In this document: piece after piece, positions 45,469-55,810 of the stretch | How the letters are laid out: each line of letters opens with the position of its first letter | Numbering within the stretch: the stretch's first letter is position 1 | NCBI GenBank assembly: GCA_002964805.2 | Contig: PUDQ02000020.1 | Location: 124,001-188,000, forward strand | Source of the DNA: Trametes villosa | Taxonomy: Eukaryota > Basidiomycota > Agaricomycetes > Polyporales > Polyporaceae | Length of the DNA: 64,000 bases | Reading direction: 5' to 3' | Program-made: the position numbers and the translations under genes | Notes under the pieces: generated by a model | What the model was told of the DNA's origin: nothing | Databases searched by the model: none | What the model saw: the letters and a program-made list of their open reading frames with translations, nothing else

Positions 45469-46963
45469 TCACTCGTCCGCAACAATCACCACGCTCTTCC
45501 CAAAGTTGTCCCCCCGGAGCAGATCGAGGAGCGCATGGCCCGCATTCTCCAGCCCGCGCACACGGTGCTCCTTGTGCTTGATCTCCCCGCGCGCGACGCG
45601 TCCGGGGAACGTCGCGTAGAACTCCGCGGCGTACTTAGCACGCAGCGCGCCGACGACGAAGCCGTGCACGGAGAGGCCCTTCCCGACGATCAGGAGCAGG
45701 TTCTTGACGTGGTAGGGCGCGGAGTTGTACTGCGAGATCATGCCGCATTCCTATAACAGGACAGAAGGGTAAGTGAGTATTAAGGTGCCGGGTAAACAAG
45801 GGTCCGGGGACGTACGATGAAGCGGGCATGGTTCGCGGCATGGTCGATCGCGGCCTCAAGGGTCTCACCGCCAACGTTGTCCCAGAAGCTACAGTCCGTC
45901 CGATCAACTCATGCCGCTTCCCCAGGAATACAACGGGTATACGTACACGTTGATCGGACCCTCCTTCTGGAGTACCTCGCGGGTGTCGCTCGTCTTGTAG
46001 TTGAACGCGACGTCCGCGCCGAGGGACTTGACGTACGCGACCTTGTCATCAGACCCCGCGGACGCGATCACCTTCAAGCCGTCCGCTTTCGCGAGCTGCA
46101 CAACCGTCCTGTGGAGCGCGCCGGGTGTCAGGACATGTATCGTATATCTGTAAGGAATTAGGTAGAAGAACGCACGCGCCGACGGGGCCGGAGGCTGAGG
46201 TCACGAAGACGGTCTCGCCCTTCTTCGCCTGGGAGTACTCCTTCCAGGCGTACAGGGCAGTCTCACCTGCAGCACGGTCAGATCTTGCATAGTGACAGCG
46301 AGGGATGGGGACCCACCAGGCATGCCGGCGACACCGACGTAGGCGGACCACGGGAGGCCCTCCTTGTTCTCGATCACCACGTACTTCTCGGGGCTGTTTG
46401 AGACGAAGTAATGCTGGAACTCTAAAGGCGGGCCTTTCGGTCAGAAATGTCCGAGGGTTGCACGGTAGCGGAGAGACTACGCACTAAGGATGCCGTAGAT
46501 GTGGTCACCTGCCTTGAACGCGGAATTCTCGGAGCGGACTACGACACCGACGCCGAAGTTGTCGAGTCTGTCGTACATTGTACAAAGATATTACGGTTAG
46601 AAGTGATTCGTGCACGTACGGCTCGCCAAGGGCAAACGGGGGCTATCCAAACCCAGCTCAGTATCAACTCAAAGGGCAGGCGTTGAAGCACACCATATAG
46701 CTCTTCACGTGCGCCTCGCGCAACCTCCCGCGCAGGTAGGGGTCGATGGAGAGGACAAGGGTCTTGACTAGGAATCCACCGTTCAGGCGAACGGCGGCTG
46801 GATCGATCGTCTCCGAGTCATCATAGATAGTCGTCCTACCCGGTATGGGGTAGCCTGAATAGAAGTCGTTGATCTTAGTAGCTTCACCACTCATAAAGAT
46901 ATGCATAGACGTACCGGTCGGGGGCTCCTTGAAGAGCAAACGTCCGTTCGTGGTAGGGGCCAT
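45469..46963 (-). CDS. Zinc-free medium-chain NADP(H)-dependent alkenal/prostaglandin-type reductase (~340 aa)
   Basis: About nine exons on the minus strand, start at 46963, stop at 45469. The N-terminus GRLLFKEPPTGYPIPGRTTI, LSIDPYLRGRLRE, KSYMPPFALGEPLDNFGVGV and GDHIYGILKFQHYFV are typical of the leukotriene-B4 12-hydroxydehydrogenase/PTGR branch of the MDR superfamily. The cofactor loop is VTSASGPVGATVVQLAKADG; VFWDNVGGETLEAAI and the C-terminal GDNFGKSVVIVADE complete the fold. No catalytic-zinc cysteine or histidine pattern is present. Such enzymes reduce alpha,beta-unsaturated carbonyls with NADPH and are often detoxifying in fungi; the substrate is unknown. Intron 1 (60 bp, starting GTACGTCT and ending TATTCAG) has no in-frame stop and would add 20 residues if retained. 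It has a GCTACTAAG branch site and is removed here. Confidence 0.9.
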
Positions 46964-48522
46964 TGCTGGGTTCCTAAAATGTGGTAGAAGGCTTGCGTTG
47001 AAGAGGTGTGTAAGTGTCGCCAGGGGATGTGGGGGACCTTCTTCACCCTTTCTGGTGGTTTAAATACGAGGACGAGCCCTCTGGTGGCCATCCGCGCGTA
47101 TGCAGAATGCGCGGGCGGAAGGCTTACTGAGGGCTTGCGCTTGGTAAGGCCATGGCGAGCTTTACGAGAGAGATGCTGTTATTCAGCGACGACTGCTATA
47201 CCGGCAGGGCTCAGGCGTACCTAACCGTAGAGATACGCCTCGGCTGAGCGCGCGGGGCTTATAACATCTACTTCGAAAGCTCCGGTCGGAGGTGCGAGCG
47301 TTGACCATGCTCCACTAGATCAAGTTCCCGACATGCTCCGAGCACGAGGACTGTTGCAATGGGAGCGCTTATAGGATCTAGAGGTCCCCGAGTTTCTCGG
47401 GGTGCGTAGTCTACCAATGTGATGAATGAGCGCGTAAGTAAATGCATCAACGGATGGCCCTCAGAGAGTGAGCTAACCGACCAAAAGTGCGAATCACTTG
47501 ATTTCAGTTTGGAACCTGAATGGGCTCGTTCAAGCTCTTTAGTCTTGAGCACCTCGCCCAGTGGACGTTGCAGCTGAGGTAGAAGTGGCACCCGTGCTGC
47601 TCCGACGCGCTGCAATCGCGATCACGAGCGCTCGCGAAGCGCGCCAAACGCGCGACGCGTCCGTATTTGGAAGCTCAGCCGCGCCACCGTGGACTTCAAA
47701 GGTTCCTCGAAGACGCGCCGGCCTACTACCGCTGGAGGTGTCCGCGGCAGAGCCTCCTCGTCTCATCGGTCAGTACGCCCCTACTCTACCACGAAGACGT
47801 GGTCTGACCACGAGAGTTACATCGACGTTATATTGCGTACACGCGGCATAACGTACTACGGCGTCCCGCGAGTCGCTTCCCCCAAACTTACTGTCCAGAT
47901 CCGACATCTACAATTCGCACACGACTACATTACTTCCCGCCCATCCTCGCACTACGGATACACTCTCAGACTGAACTCCAGGCTCCGTGCGACCGCGGTA
48001 GGAGCCCACAATAACCCACGACTGGGCTGTCCCGGAACACCAGTCTAGCGGAGCGGGCCTACTTGCTAGACTAAAGTTCGTACACAGATGTCGAAACACA
48101 TCTCATGTCTTCGCACAACCCACCAGGACAGAAGGTGTATTCAGTCGTCCGACACGCTACAAAGAAATGGGCTGCGGGTCGCACGAATCTTTGTATCCTC
48201 GTGAGGCAGGGTATTAGCGCACTACCTCGGGTACTCAAATTCAGGTGCCTGTCAGTCTGTAGATAGGAGCGACGTCTGATAACCTCATGTTGAACATGGG
48301 CTTCTACGGTATGAGCCTGCCGCCACGAGGGGTCCTGATGAATAAGTGATTGGACAATGTACAGAGCGTGGGGTTGATAACCGGAGAGTACGTCGTAAAG
48401 AGCAAACGAGAGGTATAGGGGTGATACGGTCGAGGATAGGAGAGATGTGTCTAGCACTCAGAAATACAGTGAACGAAGGGAAAGCTACAGTAGCACGCCG
48501 GCTATATGCAGATAGAGGCCGC
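46964..48522. other. Intergenic region, nothing recognised
   Basis: 1.56 kb upstream of the reductase. A TATTTAAA-like sequence lies about 100 bp above its ATG (near 47060). No gene, repeat or RNA was seen in the rest. Confidence 0.4.
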
Positions 48523-49278
48523 TCAAGGGATGATGTCATTCAACTCCCCCTCCCTGACCCGGATCTCTACCACCTCGACCTCGTAGTCCATCATGGACGA
48601 GTTCGTGGACGAAACGGACGAGGAGACGAATCCGCGAGAGTTCGAGGGGGAGGTTGAGGCGACATCTGTACATCGCATCACACGCGAGCAAATGCGGGAC
48701 CGATCGTGAGTACGACAGGAGCGAAAGTAGAAGAAGTGAACGAACATCGGTCTTTGATGTAGGGCGGGACGAAGAGGTCCTGTAGGATGCGGTTCATGAC
48801 ACGTTCTTGACGCAGTCGTAGTCGAGAGCGAGCGTACCTGATTCCACACAAAGCCCTGGCTCTTCTGGATAGTGAGAATGGGACGCAGAGCGAACACCGG
48901 CTGGCGGTGCTTCTTTCTGTGCTCCCGCTTCGGACTCTCATAGGACTCAATGGCGCGCTGCTTGCCCTTGACGTCCTTCTTCATCTCCGCCACCTTGTCT
49001 GAGGGCATGGCGTCGTCGCCCTCGTCGAGCTCCATGTCCCCGTCGGCGGGTGGCGGGCGAGACTCGTTGACAGCCCCGGGCCGCTCGCCGTCCGACGCGG
49101 CATTATCGTAGTCCTCCTCGTCCTCGGAGCACGAGCTGTTGTCCGATTCGCTGTCGCTGTAATCGTCGTCATAGGGGATCTGTTCATAGCACGCCCATGT
49201 GGGCGGCGAGGGGGCGCGCCCGAGGGTCCGGCGCCGGAAGAAGTCGGCGGGGTAGGCGGTATCGGTGGTGTTGCTCAT
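48523..49278 (-). CDS. Hypothetical acidic protein, 205 aa
   Basis: Three exons: 49278-48838, 48779-48746 and 48665-48523, total 618 bp in phase. I do not recognise the family. The N-terminal third carries aromatic residues (YPADFFRRRTL, WACYEQIPYDDDYSD) and then an acidic stretch DSESDNSSCSEDEEDYD. A basic patch (KREHRKKHRQ) precedes RPILTIQKSQGFVWNQDLFV and PPYIKDR, and the tail is Ser-rich, ending DYEVEVVEIRVREGELNDII. The well-ordered C-terminus and intron structure suggest a real protein, possibly conserved in related basidiomycetes. The second donor (GTTCGT) is weak, so the exact 2/3 junction is provisional. The gene is divergent from THG1 across 338 bp. Confidence 0.7.
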   Translation of the reverse strand: MSNTTDTAYPADFFRRRTLGRAPSPPTWACYEQIPYDDDYSDSESDNSSCSEDEEDYDNAASDGERPGAVNESRPPPADGDMELDEGDDAMPSDKVAEMKKDVKGKQRAIESYESPKREHRKKHRQPVFALRPILTIQKSQGFVWNQVRSLSTTTASRTCHEPHPTGPLRPALHQRPMFVHFFYFRSCRTHDRSRICSRVMRCTDVASTSPSNSRGFVSSSVSSTNSSMMDYEVEVVEIRVREGELNDIIP

Positions 49279-49616
49279 GGTCGTCGGCTGGCGTGCTTGT
49301 CGCTGTCGAGGGTGTCGGCGGGGAGACTGTGCGGGGTGGCGGGGGTGGTGATGGTCAGAAAGCAAGCGTCGGGGTGACTCGGAGGCGCGCTGTGTGGGGA
49401 TGTGACGGGGCGGAGGGCTGGGGTTGCCGACCGAGTCACAGCAGGCCAGATATGGAAAGCCAGGCCTCCGCCACGCCGCTACCAGGCGTTGTTCCGTCCC
49501 ACCAACCCGAGGCAGCCTAGCACAAATCAGAGCGCATCGCCCGGTTCTTCGTGTACGTCGTACAGCACGATGCAGCGATAGTGATTGATCTCGGAGGAAC
49601 TACCGCAGAAGGCAGC

Positions 49617-50727
49617 ATGGCAGGAAGCAAATTCGCCTATGTCCGCAACTTCGAGCTGCCTGACCCCCTTCTGCCGGGGACCTTCATGGTTCTGCGGATC
49701 GACGGGCACGCGTTCCACCGGTCAGTGGTGCACGCTGGAATAAGAGCATGTGCTGAAGTCTCCCAGGCTATCTGCGGAGCACGACTTTGCGAAGCCAAAC
49801 GACGACCGCGCCTTGCTATTGATGGACCACGCTGCTCGGGACGTAATGAACGAATTCAAAGATATCGTCCTCGCCTTTGGCGAATCTGATGAATACAGGT
49901 ACAGCCGAGATACACACTGTACCAGATCGCCGTTCTGACCGGCGGCGGGCAGCTTCTTGTTCCGCAAGTCGACATCATTGTACAACCGTCGTGAAAGCAA
50001 AATTCTCAGCACGATCACATCGCTGTTCACCTCGTCCTATGTTTTCAACTGGCCAAAATACCTACCCGATACCCCGCTCAAGTATTGCCCGTCGTTTGAC
50101 GGCAGGATAGTGTTATACCCAGCGGCGAGCGTCGTACGCGACTATTTCTCGTGGCGACAAGCGGATAGTACGTCTCCAATGCACCCTGTGTGGCGTCAAA
50201 ACTAACCGAGTTCTTTCTAGCCCACATCAACAATATGTATAACACTGTATTCTGGGCGCTGGTACTTCAGGGCGGTCAGACGACCACAGAAGCACACGCT
50301 ACCCTGAGGGTATGTTCTGTTGCCGTTCAGCTGACCTCTCGCTCTCATCGCCCCTTCATTCATCGGTAGGGTACCGTGTCCGCTCAAAAGCACGAGATCT
50401 TGTTCTCTCAATTTGGCATCAACTATAACGATCTACCAGCGAGATTCCGGAAAGGGAGCATCCTTGCCAGAACAGAGGCACGGTATTCCCATATACGCAA
50501 ACTGTGGCGTACTAACAACTCGCCAGGTACCCGGAGAGGTCGAGATCGAACCAGAGGCAGAAGCACCCTCCGGGCTCTCACAGGAGAAACCCACTGCTGC
50601 ACCCCCGACGGCAGGGAAGAACGAGAAGAAAAAGAAGGCACGCGCACGCACCACTATAGAGCTCCTGCACTGCGATATCATAGGCGACGAGTTCTGGACC
50701 GCTCGACCGAATATACTTGCCGATTAA
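49617..50727 (+). CDS. THG1: tRNA(His) guanylyltransferase (Thg1)
   Basis: Six exons: 49617-49720, 49767-49898, 49953-50167, 50221-50309, 50370-50477 and 50527-50727, giving 282 aa. MAGSKFAYVRNFELPDPLLP, LRIDGHAFHRLSAEHDFAKP, NDDRALLLMDHAARDVM and FGESDEYSFLFRKSTSLYNR are the Thg1 catalytic region. Asp of RIDG and Asp-Glu of SDEY are the metal ligands. THINNMYNTVFWALVLQGG, EILFSQFGINYNDLP and the C-terminal LHCDIIGDEFW are also conserved. Thg1 adds the essential G-1 to the 5' end of tRNA-His by 3'-5' polymerisation. The last intron needs a GC donor (GAG|GCACGG at 50477/50478) to reach the conserved C-terminus; the nearby GT donor at 50483 breaks the frame. A perfect TACTAAC branch site lies at about 50511. 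Confidence 0.92.
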
Positions 50728-51443
50728 GCTCTCCCTGTGGACACGACGGGTTTTCGTGTCATAGACGACGGCCGGCCTCCGAACTGAATGACACGGGCTC
50801 ACGCGGGTCTAGCCTAGCCTCGAGTGTCGACTGTTTGTCCCAACAGGACGGAAGATCGTACCTTGGCAAATGGTTGCGCCTAGGGAATCAACCGGTTATA
50901 CGTCTACCTTCCGGTAGCGTGGCGGGGAGTATGGGAACACCGCTTTTCCTCCATTCTCCCTGTCCCTTATCCCTGCTCACAACAAAGAGACAGCCTTATA
51001 GACTCGAGAGCGCCTTGGTGGGCAAGTCAGCCGCCCCGGAGGCCCGTAGTGGTCGGCGGCCGGACGCCGGTGTCGCGCCCACCGGCACCCACTACAAGTC
51101 AACGGTAATGACAATGTCAGGGTGAATGTTACGCGGTTGGCCATCTACAAATGACCCCAGTATAGGCTCGATAACGCTGCCGTTAGCCGCAGCGCATAGC
51201 ATCGTGACTCACAGCACTAGGTACGTTATGCTTGTACGCGTTGCAGGAGATAAAGATTGCTCACAACGCTTGTTGAGCCCAGCTCATACTACGACCTATC
51301 CCCAATAGGCATACAATAGGTACGGCCTACGTCTCCATGTGCGGGCGGTCTTGCCGCCCCGAAGATGCGCCTTTTGAAGCTAGCGGGCTGTGCAACAAAG
51401 GTCGGTTGGCGATAGCCGATTGTGAAATCTATGGCAATGAGCT
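50728..51443. other. Intergenic region after THG1, nothing recognised
   Basis: No gene or RNA was recognised. An open frame overlapping the THG1 3' end continues here but is a shadow of THG1. Confidence 0.4.
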
Positions 51444-52038
51444 AATGCCGCGACACTTGCCGACAGGTCCACCACAGCCTCCTTGAAGAGAGGGCGATGT
51501 ACGCGAGCGTCCCATGTCGCTTCGGGGACGGAGCAAAGTAGAAGAGCACCGGAGGGTAGTAACCGCGGTGCAGAAGAGTCAGACAGTCCAGGGTTCGCAC
51601 TGCCACTATACAGTATGCAGATCCAGCAAGCGCTGACCTTCAAGCCAGTCAGGCCAACCCTCACCACAACCGCGCAGCAACATACCCATTCGTCGTCTCC
51701 ATAGAACACCGACCACCCGTTCCCGTTCCTGACGTCGGTCAGCTGGGTCCGCGCGCGTATCCGAGCATGCGAAGAAGCATCGTCGATGCGGCGGCGGCGA
51801 ACTCGCCTACTCGGAGGCGATACACTTCGCGTTGTTCCCCATTGGCGTTGCGGTTCCATTATAACACTCGCTCAAATGTGTCCGCATATATTACACACTC
51901 CCCCAAGTTCGGCGGCCGCTCGCCCCAACGCCGCCCTCTTCTGCGTCCTCGCAGCCTCATCCGTGTCTTGCCTCCTCTCCGTCCGCCCCGAGCCCGGGTT
52001 TCTCTCCGTCTCTTACGATCTTGTTCGGATTATTCGTG
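51444..52038. repeat. Upstream part of the TVP38 duplication, copy A
   Basis: This stretch is recognisably related to 55182-55810. Shared landmarks include ctaat-ccgcgacac near the start, ggtcagctg with a pCCGAGCATG-type word, gcggcggcggcgaa and tcggaggcgat, in the same order and at similar spacing before each TVP38 start codon. Sequence identity looks moderate, so the duplication is not recent. Confidence 0.65.
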
Positions 52039-53705
52039 ATGGCTGCCGAGTACGTGCTAGTCTCTGTTCATAATGCTACAACTGGCTCACTGGTGTCGCG
52101 CTCGCCTTTAGGACCCAAGATGTGTACCCGCCGAGCTACGCGGCTGCCACCAATGACGATGAAAACAAAGAAGACGACGTCCGGGTCGACGTCCGGGCCC
52201 TCGCCCGCACGCCAAGCCCGACGCCCTCAGAAGCAGAAGCCCTCAACCCGACGAAGCAAAAGGGAGGGTTCTTCAAGAACTTCTTCAACCCCGCGAAGCT
52301 CAAGGATCCGAAAGAGCTCGGTATGCCATCTCGAACATTTGAGCAGGCGCTGGTTACTGACGCGTTTACGCAGTCAGGCTCCTGGTCACTACCATCGTCA
52401 TTTCGTTGGTTATCGTCTTCGTGGTGTTCCAGCCGGTCATCATAGGATGGCTGAAACCGTTTGCCGACTGGATGAAGAGGTGAGTCTGACCAGGCCGCTG
52501 GACTCGCTACGTGAACACGGATTCATGAGTGCTATAGCACGCCGGGAGGATGGCTCATTCCCATAGCCATCATGGTCGTGTTGTCGTTCCCTCCGGTGAG
52601 TGCTTCGACCGTGCGCGTGTCTCGATAAGCCCTTACATATCGGTCGGTGCTCAGCTCTTCGGACACGAGATCATTGCCATCCTCTGTGGAGACGTCTGGG
52701 GCATCTGGATCGGCTTCGGCATCGTCGCAGCGGGCACCATCCTCGGAGAACTGGCCAACTACGTGTACGCCCACGCACGCGCCCCGAGGCTTCAAAGGCC
52801 TTAATGCTCACCTCCACCGCAGCGTCTTCAGGTGCTTCTGCATGGCGCGAGGCCGGAAGATGGAAGAGAAGAATCTGCAATACGCGTTGCTCACGGAGGT
52901 CGTCCGTCGAGGAGGCCTCCTGACGGCCATCATCATCCGGTTCTCCGCGCTTCCTGGACATTGTGCGTACCATATCCTACCTGTTCGCGCTGATGGACGT
53001 TGGCTGACTTTCCATCGCTTTTAGTCAGCACTGCCATTTTCGCATCGTGCGGAATGAGCGTGGTGACGTTCCTCGCCGCGGCCGTCATTTCTTTGCCGCA
53101 GCAGCTCGCCACCGTCTTCGTGGGCTCTGTCCAAAGCGGCGGTACGTCCCCTAAATGCCGACCCTACTCCGGGCTGACCTCATCCACGTCTGTTGCAGGC
53201 AGCGTCGACCATAAAACGGCCACAATCAAGGCTGTCGTAGCTATACTCACAGTGGCTGCTACCATCTTCGCGATGCGCTACATCAGGCTGCAGACCCAGA
53301 AGGTCACCGCGGAAGTGGTCTACCGCCGGCGCAAGGCCAGGTATGTACATCCCCTCCCCTCTTATTATGTCCGCTCGCTCACCGCTAGACGCATGCAGAC
53401 AAGCCAAGCTCCTCGCTGCGACCGGCGTGCAGCCTGATTTGGAGGCCGCGCTCGTATTCGATGAGCCCTCCCCGGGTCCGTCGCGCGGCCGCTCCGTCCA
53501 GACTGTTAGGCTCGATGGCGTCACGCTGCAAGTACCGACCCCTCAGCGCGCGTCCTCGCACGGCTACGCCCTCGACCGTCCCCCTGTTCACCCTGCACGG
53601 CTGCCAGAGGCATATGCCATGCCGCAAGCCCCGCAGGCGGGGTATAACCCATACACGCGGAACACGTCGAGGTCGCCGCTCCCCGCGGACCCCTCCGTGC
53701 CCTAG
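52039..53705 (+). CDS. TVP38/DedA (VTT domain) Golgi membrane protein, copy A, 399 aa
   Basis: Nine exons: 52039-52049, 52112-52320, 52374-52479, 52538-52595, 52655-52764, 52823-52962, 53025-53141, 53199-53340 and 53399-53705. The first exon is only 11 nt (MAA plus part of E), and it is supported by an equivalent 11-nt exon in copy B. The core holds several membrane segments (LLVTTIVISLVIVFVVF, LIPIAIMVVLSFPPLFGHEI, WGIWIGFGIVAAGTILGELA) and the VTT/DedA signature around LFGHEI...GDVWGIWIG. This places it with yeast Tvp38 and TMEM41/VMP1-type scramblases of the Golgi/ER. The N-terminus is acidic and Ser/Pro-rich, the C-terminus Tyr/Pro-rich and cytosolic. The yeast protein is non-essential; the precise role here is unknown. 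Confidence 0.9.
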
Positions 53706-54021
53706 CTATAGTTCCTCCGGGAAGGCGCAAGCTAAGTACGCCTCTACGAGCAGCCCTCTGGAACAGGGCCTAGATGATAGGGACAGGAATATGATTTTAA
53801 CGGGCATGGTGTTTCCCAAGCATTCACTCACGATGTTTTCCGAGGATGTACACCAAACATCCCCATTGTATTATAGTGCGTGTACGGTGACCTAGCTACT
53901 AGCCTCACAGCGCTGATGAGGCTTGAGCGATATTCGCGCGATCCCCGCTCCTGATTGGTAGTCTCCCACTCGGCGTTTGCCGGGGAGCGCCAACGCGTCT
54001 CGTTCTGGTACAAACGGCTAT
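53706..54021. other. Intergenic stretch after TVP38 copy A
   Basis: 316 bp between the stop codon and the left end of the MITE-like element. Nothing else was recognised. Confidence 0.4.
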
Positions 54022-54476
54022 CAGCACACTCAATTCCTGACTTTACCGTGGAGCTTTAACTCCCACGGTGGTACCGACCACAAGCGGTGATGTCAAGCTC
54101 TGCAGAGCTTGCGTCAGCAACGCCGGGAGACTCGCCCTCCCGCCCGGAAATGCCGCCGACACGGCCTGAGCGTCAGCTCTTCATACTCACTCGAAAGCTT
54201 CCGGAGGTCTTCTATGGTCTCGGTTTTGTTGGAAACATGTACAGATAGGTTAAATACATGTCTCTGCAGCAGTTTCATGGGCATGGAGAAGTCGAAATCA
54301 ACGAAGTGTGCCAGTGAAGGCCCGGTGCTCAGGCCGTACCGGCGGCATTTCCGGGCGGGAGGGCGAGTCTCCCGGCGTTGCTGACGCAAGCTCTGCAGAG
54401 CTTGACATCACCGCTTGTGGTCGGTACCACCGTGGGAGTTAAAGCTCCACGGTAAAGTCAGGAATTGAGTGTGCTG
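54022..54476. mobile_element. MITE-like element with 150-bp terminal inverted repeats
   Basis: The element is 455 bp. Its ends are CAGCACACTCAATTCCTGAC and the exact reverse complement. The inverted repeats run 54022-54171 and 54327-54476 with about two mismatches. It is flanked on both sides by TAT (54019-54021 and 54477-54479), a 3-bp target duplication. Inside each arm are smaller palindromes, AAGCTCTGCAGAGCTT and a hairpin around the ACCGTGGAG-to-CTCCCACGGT words. The 155-bp centre encodes no transposase. This is a non-autonomous DNA transposon; a 3-bp duplication fits PIF/Harbinger- or CACTA-like elements, but the family is not established. Confidence 0.9.
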
Positions 54477-55181
54477 TATACTTAGGCGGTCGAACGTCTC
54501 TTGGCTCCCGACACTACGTGCTGAACCCGCCGACCGTTACGAAGATGCTACTTTTCGACACTTGACATCTTCTGGCCACACCTCGACTGGCTGAACGTTG
54601 AGCTTACTCCTGCGCCTCCGCGACCTGAGATATATATAGGCTCCTGGAGGGGGCGCCGGATGTTGACGCCTAGCGCTGGGAATCATTATTGCGGCATGTT
54701 CCCAGGCCTGAGGTACACTTCAAAGCTTCACCACCTACCTCCTGGCCAGATATCAAGTCACGACAGGGCGGCGGGCCTTTGTGACCTCTGAAGCTTGAAG
54801 CATTGACCACACATTGCTCAACGCAGGGGAGCCGTTCCGAAGTCCGTTGGGAGACAGGGCCGGGACGCCCACTTAGGTGCACGCGCGCGCTGTATCCCGG
54901 TTGCGACGACATCGTGAGTGCGGACACAGTTGGACTATGCAAAGAACTCACCATATCCTTGCTGCCGTCGTCTCGACGGGCAGGCATCGCGATGTACAGA
55001 GCTAGGGATTTTGTGGATGCACGCGCCCCACGCATTGCACTGGATAGAAGCACGCGAAGGCCAGCCAAATGCCGCATTGCCAATGCACGAAGGTTCAGAG
55101 CTTGATAACAGCGCGGGCGCGCAATAGTACGGGTATGTGATGAACTTCAAGTTGAAGGCCTGTCAAATCGACGGCGGCGAG
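54477..55181. other. Intergenic region right of the MITE-like element, nothing recognised
   Basis: No supported gene. Open frames are short and without motifs. Confidence 0.4.
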
Positions 55182-55810
55182 CTAATCCCGCGACACCAGG
55201 TTGCAGTCTATCTCAGCCGTCACCATGAGCGTGCGATGCAAGCGATGCGCCCTAACGTATCTCACCGTTTGAGGGGAGGAAAACACAACCGGCGATATGA
55301 TGGACGGCGGCGCGGAGAAGGTGGTCGGGTGTGTCGCGCCGGGGCAGGTCGCACCGCCACTGTGCTGCATACACCGCCCAATCCCTCATTTTGGGCGCCA
55401 ACAACCGCCGACACAGTCGGGCGAATCCTGACCGCAGCCGCGCAGTGCAGCTCCCTGCACATACCCGTCCGTCGTCTACTTCCAACGTCGCTCACCCGTT
55501 CCCATATCTATTCCTGGTCAGCTGAGTTTGGGCACGTACCCGAGCATGTCAAGGGCTCCCCATACTGCGGCGGCGGCGAATCCGAGCAGTCGGAGGCGAT
55601 GCTCCTCGCACTGTGGCCCCGCCGGTTTCTCTATAAGACCTGCTGAGATGGGTACTTACGTTCTCAAAACCCATACACCTCGGAGTTCACTCGCATACCT
55701 TTCGCTCTCTTCTGCATCCTCGTAGATCCCTGTATCACCCACCCGCCCCTCCGTCAAGCTCAGGGCCGGCCTTCTCTCTGCCATCTGGCATTTCGCTTGG
55801 ACTAGTTCTG
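55182..55810. repeat. Upstream part of the TVP38 duplication, copy B
   Basis: Counterpart of 51444-52038: the same ordered short words and a similar distance to the start codon (629 versus 595 bp). This shows the duplication included promoter DNA and not only the gene. Confidence 0.65.

Noticed and set aside
50376..51125. Open frame of about 249 codons running through the THG1 3' end and beyond
   Set aside because: It follows THG1 exon 5 without splicing the last intron and then leaves the conserved frame. The conserved C-terminus lies in the other register.
54109..54389. Near-identical peptides on both strands as overlapping genes
   Set aside because: They are the two arms of the inverted repeat of the MITE-like element read in opposite directions.
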